A stretch of DNA of 7,136 bases, taken from the NCBI GenBank assembly GCA_005793285.1, contig SXPO01000116.1, forward strand, positions 1 to 7,136, in the 5' to 3' direction. Position 1 is the stretch's first letter. Every line of letters starts with the position of its first letter. The notes below the pieces were generated by a model. The model had not been told where the DNA came from. It searched no databases and saw only the letters and a program-made list of their open reading frames with translations. The stretch is from Nitrospiraceae bacterium (GTDB lineage: Bacteria; Nitrospirota; Nitrospiria; Nitrospirales; Nitrospiraceae). A program made the translations under genes and the position numbers. Shown piece by piece: positions 1 to 5,613 of the stretch.

Positions 1-330
1 AAAGCGATTCGCTTGAAAGATCGCACGGCGTTTCTTGCCCTGGCCGAATTTCATGGGCTGGCAAACGTGCGTGGGTTTGTGATCGATGCATTCGGAGAGC
101 ATGCATACGGAGGCACCGGGCAGACCGTCGATTGGACATTGGCGGCGGAGGTGGCACGGGCGGCGCCGATTCTGTTGGCGGGCGGCCTGACGCCGTCGAA
201 CGTGGCTGAGGCGATCCGGCAGGTGCGTCCCTATGGGGTTGATGTGAGCAGTGGCGTGGAGCAGAGTCTAGGGAAAAAAGATCCGGACAAAGTGAAGGCG
301 TTTATTCAAGCGGTGAGGCTTGTGCCGTGA
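1..330 (+). CDS. trpF: Phosphoribosylanthranilate isomerase, C-terminal part (5' end outside window)
   Basis: The enzyme isomerises N-(5'-phosphoribosyl)anthranilate to the carboxyphenylamino-deoxyribulose phosphate used by TrpC, a cytosolic step of tryptophan synthesis. The open frame enters from base 1 with no stop and gives 109 residues before TGA at 328-330, about half of a typical TrpF of just over 200 residues; the TTG at 13 is not a real start. Visible family marks are FVIDAFGEHAYGGTGQTVDW, whose Asp (codon 85-87) matches the conserved catalytic aspartate of the TIM barrel; LLAGGLTPSNV, a phosphate-binding loop; and GVDVSSGVE near the C-terminus, the last barrel strand and loop. The N-terminal catalytic cysteine region lies outside. 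It is followed 109 bp later by trpB and trpA on the same strand, as expected for a trp operon. Identification is firm; only the 5' end is missing. Confidence 0.95.
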   Translation, partial: KAIRLKDRTAFLALAEFHGLANVRGFVIDAFGEHAYGGTGQTVDWTLAAEVARAAPILLAGGLTPSNVAEAIRQVRPYGVDVSSGVEQSLGKKDPDKVKAFIQAVRLVP

Positions 331-439
331 TGCTGCGCGGCACTATACTCCCTCGCTTGTTTCTCAAGTCCATCACGTCATGCAGTCTTGACGAGGACTT
401 GATGACGTTACGACTTTCCAACTTTAGGACTGACTGATT
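330..439 (+). promoter_or_regulatory. Structured trpF-trpB spacer, possible trpBA leader
   Basis: The spacer has two competing pairings. One joins TCAAGTCC (364-371) to GGACTTGA (395-402), 8 bp. The other joins ACGTCAT (375-381) to ATGACGT (402-408), 7 bp, with an inner AGTC/GACT helix (384-387 with 396-399). They share the right-arm region and cross, so they cannot both form as simple hairpins. A weak sigma70-like pair, TTGTGC (320-325), 18 bp, TATACT (344-349), could start a separate trpBA transcript just upstream. The trpB ribosome binding site is AGGA at 426-429, 10 bp before the ATG; CAGTC (383-387) can also pair with GACTG (428-432) next to it. The pairings are seen directly; regulation is inference. 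Confidence 0.35.
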
Positions 440-1633
440 ATGCCACATCTACCTGATACCCATGGCCGGTTCGGACCCTATGGTGGCCGGTATGTGCCGG
501 AAACCCTCATGCCCGCGTTGCTTGAGCTGGAAGAGGAGTACGCCAAAGCCAAGAAAGACCGCCGCTTCAAAACCGACCTTGCCTACTATCTGAAAGAGTA
601 TGTCGGGCGTCCGACCAGTCTTTACCGTGCCGATCGGCTGACCAAGAAATTAGGCGGCGCCAAGATTTATCTGAAGCGGGAAGACCTCTGCCATACCGGC
701 GCCCATAAGATCAACAATGCTATTGGACAAGTGCTGCTGGCTATGCGCATGAAAAAGCGCCGAATCATTGCCGAAACCGGCGCCGGTCAGCACGGTGTCG
801 CCACCGCGACGGCAGCTGCGATGTTTGGCCTGAAATGCGAAGTCTATATGGGCACAGAGGATATGCAACGCCAGGCGTTGAATGTCTTCCGTATGCGGTT
901 GCTTGGTGCGAAGGTGACCGGTGTCGATGCCGGAAGCCGGACGTTGAAAGATGCCATCAGTGAAGCGATGCGCGATTGGACGACGAATGTGCAGACGACC
1001 CATTACATTCTCGGGTCAGTCTTAGGGGCGCATCCCTATCCGATGATGATTCGAGATTTCCAGGCCATCATTGGGAAAGAAGCACGGAAACAAATTCTGG
1101 CTGCGGAGGGAAAGCTGCCGGAGTATCTTGTCGCCTGTGTCGGGGGTGGGAGCAATTCCATCGGGTTGTTCCATGCCTTTTTGGGTGATCGCACGGTGAA
1201 GATGATCGGGGTGGAAGCCGGGGGGAGCGGGATTGTGAGCGGCAAACATGCGGCCAGGTTTTCCGGTGGGAAACCTGGCGTCTTACAAGGGACCATGACC
1301 TATCTGTTGCAGGATGAGAATGGGCAGATCAATTTGACCCATTCGGTTTCGGCAGGTCTGGATTATGCGGCGGTCGGACCGGAGCATAGCCTCTATCATG
1401 ATCAGGGCCGGATCGAATACACCTATGCAACGGATACGGAAGCGATGGCCGCCTTTGATCTACTGGCGCGCGAAGAGGGGATCGTGCCGGCATTGGAAAG
1501 CGCCCATGCCATTGCGCAGGTCATCAAATTGGCCCCGAAACTGAAAAAGTCACAGGTGATCATTGCCAATTTGTCAGGCCGTGGAGATAAAGACGTCCAG
1601 CAAGTGGCTAGGATGCGAGGGGTAGAGTTATGA
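440..1633 (+). CDS. trpB: Tryptophan synthase beta chain
   Basis: TrpB is the PLP-dependent beta subunit of tryptophan synthase. It condenses indole, channelled from TrpA, with L-serine to give tryptophan; the cytosolic complex is normally alpha2-beta2. The protein has 397 residues, the usual TrpB length. The PLP lysine is K90 in HTGAHKINN. The catalytic glutamate is E112 in [11 protein letters not shown], the PLP phosphate loop is GGGSNS (235-240), the COMM-domain to active-site region includes the [13 protein letters not shown] block with D308, and SGRGDKD (379-385) is the C-terminal PLP nitrogen contact. The N-terminal [15 protein letters not shown] is typical of the standard TrpB1 class and argues against the TrpB2 paralogue. 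The ATG at 440 is preceded by AGGA at 426-429. The stop TGA overlaps the trpA start (ATGA), which indicates translational coupling and matched subunit production. No defect is seen. Confidence 0.98.
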   Translation: MPHLPDTHGRFGPYGGRYVPETLMPALLELEEEYAKAKKDRRFKTDLAYYLKEYVGRPTSLYRADRLTKKLGGAKIYLKREDLCHTGAHKINNAIGQVLLAMRMKKRRIIAETGAGQHGVATATAAAMFGLKCEVYMGTEDMQRQALNVFRMRLLGAKVTGVDAGSRTLKDAISEAMRDWTTNVQTTHYILGSVLGAHPYPMMIRDFQAIIGKEARKQILAAEGKLPEYLVACVGGGSNSIGLFHAFLGDRTVKMIGVEAGGSGIVSGKHAARFSGGKPGVLQGTMTYLLQDENGQINLTHSVSAGLDYAAVGPEHSLYHDQGRIEYTYATDTEAMAAFDLLAREEGIVPALESAHAIAQVIKLAPKLKKSQVIIANLSGRGDKDVQQVARMRGVEL

Positions 1634-2433
1634 GCGGACGGCTGGAAACCACATTTCAACGATTGCGCGACAAGAAAGAAAAAGCGCTCATTGCCTATCT
1701 CATGGCGGGGGACCCAGGATTAGCTGAGACCGAACAGCTGGTCGTGGCTTTAGAACAGGCCGGCGCCGATATCATTGAATTGGGTGTGCCCTTCTCCGAT
1801 CCGATTGCCGACGGGCCGGTCATTCAGCAAGCCGCCGAGCGGGGGTTGAAGAGCGGTACAACACTGCGGAAAATTCTGGCTTCAGTGAAGTCGCTCAGGC
1901 AGCAGACGGAGATCCCGATTGTCCTCATGTTGTACTACAACAGTATCCATGCCATGGGCTGTGAGCAGTTTTGCAAGGTTGCAACAGCTGCCGGAGTGGA
2001 TGGATTGATTGTCCCTGATATGCCACCGGATGAAGCGGGACCGCTCAAGGGCCCGGCCGATGCCGCAGGCCTGCCGCTCATTTTCCTGCTTGCGCCAACG
2101 AGCACGCCCAGTCGGCGAAAGCTGGTGGCTGAAGAATCACACGGGTTTGTCTATTACGTCTCGTTGACCGGCATTACGGGGGCGAAGCTCAGCAATGTGA
2201 CGGACATTCAACAGAATGTGAAGAAGCTCAAGAAAGTCTCTGCATCGCCTGTCGCCGTTGGCTTTGGCGTAGCGACGCCGGAGGATGCCGCGCAGGTTTC
2301 CAAAATGGCCGATGGGGTGATCGTTGGCAGCGCCATCGTGAAACGAATCGCATCTCACCAGCAAGATCCCACGATGGTCGGGCATGTGGCCGAGTTCGTC
2401 CGATCGCTCAAAGCTGCGATGGTGCCGGTCTAG
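1630..2433 (+). CDS. trpA: Tryptophan synthase alpha chain
   Basis: TrpA is the alpha subunit of tryptophan synthase. It cleaves indole-3-glycerol phosphate into indole and glyceraldehyde 3-phosphate and passes indole to TrpB through the inter-subunit tunnel. The protein has 267 residues, a normal length for this TIM barrel. The catalytic pair is present: E50 in [12 protein letters not shown] and D61 in PIADGPVIQ. Other family blocks are [12 protein letters not shown], the [12 protein letters not shown] strand and loop, the [15 protein letters not shown] loop 6 region, [11 protein letters not shown] and [12 protein letters not shown], the last two forming the phosphate site. The ATG at 1630 overlaps the trpB stop by one base of each (ATGA), and there is purine-rich sequence (GCGAGGGGTAGAG) just upstream inside trpB. 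It is the last gene of the trp cluster here; the next gene lies on the opposite strand. Confidence 0.98.
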   Translation: MSGRLETTFQRLRDKKEKALIAYLMAGDPGLAETEQLVVALEQAGADIIELGVPFSDPIADGPVIQQAAERGLKSGTTLRKILASVKSLRQQTEIPIVLMLYYNSIHAMGCEQFCKVATAAGVDGLIVPDMPPDEAGPLKGPADAAGLPLIFLLAPTSTPSRRKLVAEESHGFVYYVSLTGITGAKLSNVTDIQQNVKKLKKVSASPVAVGFGVATPEDAAQVSKMADGVIVGSAIVKRIASHQQDPTMVGHVAEFVRSLKAAMVPV

Positions 2434-2536
2434 TCAGCGAACGGAAGATCGCTGGGCCAGTCACAACAAAATTCCTGGCCGCTCGTGTGAGCGATCAGTT
2501 TTCGATACGAGCAGATGCACAGTACAAGATCTGACC

Positions 2537-2559
2537 CTCAATCCTCAATCTTCTCAATC
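2537..2559. repeat. CTCAATC heptamer repeat
   Basis: Three copies of the heptamer CTCAATC lie at 2537-2543, 2544-2550 and 2553-2559; the first two are directly adjacent and the third is offset by TT. They sit about 100 bp downstream of the trpA stop, outside any credible gene. Short heptameric tandem repeats of this kind occur between genes in several bacterial groups, and function is unknown. The array is short, so chance slippage is possible. Confidence 0.5.
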
Positions 2560-2563
2560 CGTT

Positions 2564-2596
2564 CGTGAGTTATAGAAGGGCTTTCTATAGCTCATG
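2564..2596 (+). terminator. Long hairpin downstream of trpA, candidate transcript end
   Basis: CGTGAGTTATAGAA (2564-2577) pairs with TTCTATAGCTCATG (2583-2596) around the 5-nt loop GGGCT. All 14 positions pair, two of them as G-U wobbles (2570 with 2590, 2565 with 2595). It lies 130 bp after the trpA stop. No T run follows (TAACTCATGCG), so it is not a classical intrinsic terminator. It may instead stabilise the 3' end of a Rho-terminated trp mRNA or be a remnant of a repeat element. The stem is symmetrical enough to fold on either strand. Confidence 0.45.
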
Positions 2597-2658
2597 TAAC
2601 TCATGCGAGAGGTGAGGGGGGGGGAAGTGGCCTATAACTGTTCAAATGTATTGGGAAC

Positions 2659-2699
2659 AAAAATGGCAGCCCCAGACCGCTCTTGCGAGCGGCCTGGGG
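2659..2699 (-). terminator. Intrinsic terminator of the exported-protein gene
   Basis: Read on the minus strand, CCCCAGGCCGCTC (2699-2687) pairs with GAGCGGTCTGGGG (2682-2670) around a GCAA loop, a GNRA-type tetraloop. The 13-bp stem is complete with one G-U pair. It is followed by CTGCCA and then TTTTT (2663-2659). It starts 22 bases after the TAA of the minus-strand gene ending at 2722. On the plus strand the G-U pair becomes an A/C mismatch and there is no T run, so termination is directional. Confidence 0.85.
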
Positions 2700-2721
2700 T
2701 TTGACGATGCCGGAGTGTGGG

Positions 2722-3087
2722 TTAATCCACTTCGACGGTGATCGTATGAGAAGCCACGACGGGATCGTGGTCCTTGGTGGCGCCGGTCAGGGTAACCTTG
2801 TGGGTTCCCTTGCTCAGGCTCTTGAACGTTCCGGCAAACCCCTTCTGATATTCGCCGTCCACATAGGCATGGACATGCGTTGCTTGCGTGCCTTTGGTCA
2901 AGTCATACTTGATCTCGAAGGTGTCGCTGACCTTGGCTCCGTCCTTGGGGGATGTAATCAACAGCTTTGATCCGTCCTCAACCGGCGCCGCCGCCGGCTT
3001 ATCTCCCGCAAAGGCCAGCCCTCCGCTGAGGCAGCCGGCCAATACGATTCCCAATCCCATCAACCCGATACGTCCCATCTGCTGCAT
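2722..3087 (-). CDS. Small exported protein with Ig-like domain, probable lipoprotein, function unknown
   Basis: The 121-residue protein is not one I recognise by name. It starts with a basic/hydrophobic export signal (residues 1-27). The segment IVLAGC fits a lipobox with Cys19, giving a lipid-anchored protein, but AFA followed by GD at 27/28 also fits ordinary signal peptidase cleavage, so periplasmic soluble is an alternative. A short Ala/Pro-rich linker (31-36) is followed by one compact all-beta domain, residues 41-121: LLITSPKDGAKVSDTFEI, the HVHAYVDGEY strand (71-80), LSKGTHKVTLTGATKDHDP and SHTITVEV. This pattern suggests an immunoglobulin-like fold similar to small 'SP.dGa.v' exported domains; five histidines (71, 73, 96, 107, 114) leave metal binding open. 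The ATG has a strong ribosome binding site, AGGGAGGT (minus strand, 3099-3092), about 4 bases upstream of it. Its own promoter (3196-3224) and terminator make it a single-gene unit. Confidence 0.85.
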   Translation of the reverse strand: MQQMGRIGLMGLGIVLAGCLSGGLAFAGDKPAAAPVEDGSKLLITSPKDGAKVSDTFEIKYDLTKGTQATHVHAYVDGEYQKGFAGTFKSLSKGTHKVTLTGATKDHDPVVASHTITVEVD

Positions 3088-3195
3088 TGCAACCTCCCTA
3101 GTTTGAACTCACTGAATGGACACGACGGTCATCTTGCTCTGCCGGATGTCCTTGTGCTTGTTGACCCGTCGTTCACCGGTAGAGCATGCTCGTGC

Positions 3196-3224
3196 ATTCT
3201 AATTTTCAAAATGGCGCGAGTCAA
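3196..3224 (-). promoter_or_regulatory. Sigma70-type promoter of the small exported protein
   Basis: On the minus strand TTGACT (3224-3219) and TAGAAT (3201-3196) are separated by exactly 17 bp; each hexamer differs from consensus at one position. Transcription would start near 3189, giving an untranslated leader of about 100 bases before the ATG at 3087. The -35 box lies 9 bp beyond the stop of the upstream ACT-NTase gene, so the two genes need not share a transcript. A perfect 10-bp palindrome, GAGCATGCTC (3182-3191), covers the expected start point and could be an operator. Confidence 0.7.
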
Positions 3225-3233
3225 TCCGTCCGT

Positions 3234-5498
3234 TTACAACGCGTCGAACATTCGTTCGAAAAAGGCCTTGGTCAGCGTCATGTGTTGCGTGATATCCGTC
3301 TGGAGATGTCTTGCCCCGGCTTGCCAATCATCTGTCGTATAGCCCACCCGCCGCGCCAGAAAGATAAACTCGTCTGAATCAGATGGGGGGAGAACGCGAT
3401 CCTTGGCGTTACCTCGGACCATCCGAAGGCCGTCGATGAGCATCCGGATGAAGAAGTACGCTTTGCGTAAATTCTCGCCGTCCGGTCTCGTGACGATCCC
3501 GCACTCGACGAGCCCGGCGAGTGCCTGCATCGTGTTGGGCGTGCGTAACACGGAGCGCGTATGGCCGTGCATGATTTGGAGGTATTGCACGGCGTATTCG
3601 ATATCGACGATTCCGCCCGGACTGTACTTGAGGTTGACCGTGCCATGCTCCACCAGTTGCTTCAGTTGCTGCCGGCGCAGGTCCAGGGCGACCGCAAGAT
3701 CCCACCGGGTTCCACTGTAGACATAGTGGTCACGATGGGCCTCGACCCGTTTACCGAGAGCTGCATCGCCTGCCACATGCCGCAGTTTGATCAAGGATTG
3801 CCGCTCAAATGGGGCGGCGAGGCCTGTCTCACTGTAATATCCGGTGATTTCGTCGAACGGATTCGTCAGGGAGCCTTTGCCGCCATGGGGGCGGAGGCGC
3901 ACGTCGAGATGGAAGATCCCCTCTTGTCTGGATTCGATCCACTGCAGCAGTTCCTGCCCCAGGCGTTCGAAGTATTCACTGTTGTCGATGGCCTGTTTGC
4001 CGCCGGTGCGTCCTGTGTCGCCGTAGACGAATAGGACTTCGATATCGGAGGCATAGCCCAGTTCACGGCCGCCGAATTTTCCCAATCCAAGAATCGTGAA
4101 GGGACAGGGCTTCTTATTGGCCAAACAGGGAGGGCCATAGAGCTTGTTCAATTTGGCCTGACAGTCCTTCAGGCTCCGGTCCACGATCACTTCAGCCAGC
4201 TGGGTGAGCGCGCCTGAAAAATCGGCCAGCGCGATACCCGGTTCGACGATGTGCTTCATGTCGATACGAAACAGCTCGCGATCCTTAAACGTGTTCAAGG
4301 CCGTCTTGCGCGCGTCGGCGGTCTTAGCTTGGCCTACGAAGCGATCGATTTCTCTGCGGAGTGATGCGCGAGGCTTGGCCAGCGGGGCATCACGATAGTC
4401 CTGCAGGAGTGGCAGAAGGTTGGTGTGTTGCCGGCGCAGAAAGTCTTCCCAGAGAAAGTCGCTGGTGCCGAGTAAACGGGCCAGGAGCGGAAATGTTTTC
4501 TTGTCGCTGAGCAGCGCCAGCGCCTGCTGCTGGGCTTTACCTTTTGTATCTTGCACGATGAGGTCGAGGAACTGGTCGAAGGCTTCGAGGGCTTTGGTCG
4601 GGTCCGGCGCCCAGGTCAACGCATGGGTGAACTGCTTGATGAGCACGGCCGTCAGGCGCAACTGTTGCTGATCGGTCGGATCAGTCAGCTTCTGGCCGAA
4701 GCGATTGCGGACATAGAAGCGGTCGTGCAGCTTGGCCTCCTCGATGTCGATTTGCGCTTTGGAGATATAGACATTGCGCATCGCGAGCGCGTTGGCGAAG
4801 GCGTAGAGAAAGGCGGGAGTATCGTCCGACCGGATGTCCATAATCGTGTCTGTCGGAGACTGGCTGTTGTCGAAAGTGATTTGCACGGGGTGGAGCAGGC
4901 CGCTGAAGGATCCACGGTGCCGGCCGAGTTGTTCGACCAGCCGCCGATTCACCGCATGGCGGGCTTCTTCAAACTGATTCGTGTCGAGCAGGCCGATGAC
5001 GGAGCGCAGTTCCTGCGCGAGCCGGTCCTGTTCAGCCGGTCCGAACGAGGTGCCGTGCACCGGTTGGACGCGGAAGATGTCAACGATTTTTTTGCTGCTT
5101 AGTCCGGGCCGCCTTTGTGGACGCCGGCGCGGACTTTCACTGTAGGAGGTTTTGGCCGGTTTGGCTGATGCGGCTTCGGCGAACGTATAGATTTGGCCTT
5201 CTTCAATGTTCAATCCGAAGGCAGATAGAAGCCCGCAGATGGTGGCGAACTCGGCAAAATAGTCATAGGCGACGATGGTCACATCGACGCGGCCGCCCTG
5301 TTGTTCGGTGATCGAAAGTTCGCAGAGATGGTCCGGCGTCAGTTGGGCTGCCAAATGGATATGCCGTGCGATGGCGGTTGGATCGACTCGCCGGAAATAT
5401 TCCTGATCCATCCGGCTGATAAAGTCCTGCAGGATGTCGGGCGGGACGTCCTGGCAGTGAGACGTGACGGTCCGGAGAATCTGTTCACGGTGGTCCAT
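3234..5498 (-). CDS. GlnE/GlnD-type nucleotidyltransferase with two N-terminal ACT-like regions
   Basis: Numbering is from the ATG at 5498 (754 residues); the ATG at 5525 would add nine. Neither has a Shine-Dalgarno, but the TATACT box at 5514-5509 favours 5498. Residues 71-171 look like an ACT domain (VDVTIVAYDYFAEFATICGL, then SAFGLNIEEGQIYTF) interrupted by an Arg/Pro/Ser-rich insert at about 111-136. Residues 216-291 are a second ACT-like unit (DTPAFLYAFANALAMRNVYI, HDRFYVRNRFGQKLTDP). After a helical stretch comes the nucleotidyltransferase, GLGKFGGRELGYASDIEV at 471-488, with candidate metal ligands D485, E487 and D532 (in HLDVRLRPHGGKGSL). The C-terminal helical part carries YSPGGIVDIEYAVQYLQ (625-641), like the end of the GlnE adenylyltransferase half and the GlnD_UR_UTase family. 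No HD motif is seen. It most likely modifies glutamine synthetase or PII in response to an amino acid such as glutamine; the target is inferred. It is divergent from glnE. Confidence 0.85.
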   Translation of the reverse strand: MDHREQILRTVTSHCQDVPPDILQDFISRMDQEYFRRVDPTAIARHIHLAAQLTPDHLCELSITEQQGGRVDVTIVAYDYFAEFATICGLLSAFGLNIEEGQIYTFAEAASAKPAKTSYSESPRRRPQRRPGLSSKKIVDIFRVQPVHGTSFGPAEQDRLAQELRSVIGLLDTNQFEEARHAVNRRLVEQLGRHRGSFSGLLHPVQITFDNSQSPTDTIMDIRSDDTPAFLYAFANALAMRNVYISKAQIDIEEAKLHDRFYVRNRFGQKLTDPTDQQQLRLTAVLIKQFTHALTWAPDPTKALEAFDQFLDLIVQDTKGKAQQQALALLSDKKTFPLLARLLGTSDFLWEDFLRRQHTNLLPLLQDYRDAPLAKPRASLRREIDRFVGQAKTADARKTALNTFKDRELFRIDMKHIVEPGIALADFSGALTQLAEVIVDRSLKDCQAKLNKLYGPPCLANKKPCPFTILGLGKFGGRELGYASDIEVLFVYGDTGRTGGKQAIDNSEYFERLGQELLQWIESRQEGIFHLDVRLRPHGGKGSLTNPFDEITGYYSETGLAAPFERQSLIKLRHVAGDAALGKRVEAHRDHYVYSGTRWDLAVALDLRRQQLKQLVEHGTVNLKYSPGGIVDIEYAVQYLQIMHGHTRSVLRTPNTMQALAGLVECGIVTRPDGENLRKAYFFIRMLIDGLRMVRGNAKDRVLPPSDSDEFIFLARRVGYTTDDWQAGARHLQTDITQHMTLTKAFFERMFDAL

Positions 5499-5508
5499 TG
5501 TGGCCGCA

Positions 5509-5537
5509 GTATACCGCAATGCCATTCATTGTGTGAG
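5509..5537 (-). promoter_or_regulatory. Candidate promoter of the ACT-nucleotidyltransferase gene
   Basis: On the minus strand CTCACA (5537-5532, four of six consensus bases) and TATACT (5514-5509, five of six) are 17 bp apart. The expected start point is about 5502, only some four bases before the ATG at 5498, so the transcript would be almost leaderless. This fits the absence of a ribosome binding site. The -35 box overlaps that of the divergent glnE promoter. Confidence 0.45.
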
Positions 5538-5557
5538 AGGGTGCGCGCCAGTATAAT
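5529..5557 (+). promoter_or_regulatory. Candidate sigma70 promoter of glnE
   Basis: TTGTGA (5529-5534, four of six consensus bases) and a perfect TATAAT (5552-5557) are separated by 17 bp. Transcription would begin near 5564, about 43 bases before the GTG at 5607. The -35 overlaps the -35 of the minus-strand promoter, so the two polymerases would compete for or share one regulatory site. Confidence 0.6.
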
Positions 5558-5585
5558 GCCGCGCCAGACGGAGATGGCGCGGAAC

Positions 5586-5613
5586 GTGAAACGTGAGGCG
5601 TGAAACGTGAGGC
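5586..5613. repeat. GTGAAAC/GTGAGGC heptamer array
   Basis: A perfect 14-bp tandem duplication is made of four heptamers, GTGAAAC, GTGAGGC, GTGAAAC, GTGAGGC. Degenerate units flank it (GCGGAAC at 5579-5585 and GAAAGCC at 5614-5620). It lies in the glnE leader, and the GTG of the fourth unit is the best upstream start codon of glnE, so the repeat may supply both purine-rich ribosome binding sequence (GAGG at 5595-5598) and start. Similar heptamer arrays are, from memory, scattered between genes in some Nitrospira-like genomes. Confidence 0.75.

Noticed and set aside
2480..2493. CGCTC-GTGT-GAGCG hairpin followed by ATCAGTTTT after trpA, possible terminator
   Set aside because: Only 5 bp and the T run is short and offset; too weak to list as a terminator.
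2384..2575. 63-residue ORF overlapping the trpA end and the heptamer repeat
   Set aside because: Its C-terminal part is just the translated CTCAATC repeat and it has no ribosome binding site or family features.
2616..2624. Run of nine G, a possible slippage tract for phase variation
   Set aside because: It lies between genes, in no reading frame or promoter spacer that I can support.
3561..4034. 157-residue plus-strand ORF, and 4551-5102 with 183 residues
   Set aside because: Both lie opposite the ACT-NTase gene, whose protein has clear family motifs; they have no recognisable domain and are antisense shadows.
5586..5613. CRISPR-like or phage attachment interpretation of the repeats
   Set aside because: Units are 7 bp with no spacers, no cas or integrase genes are near, so a short tandem repeat is the simpler reading.
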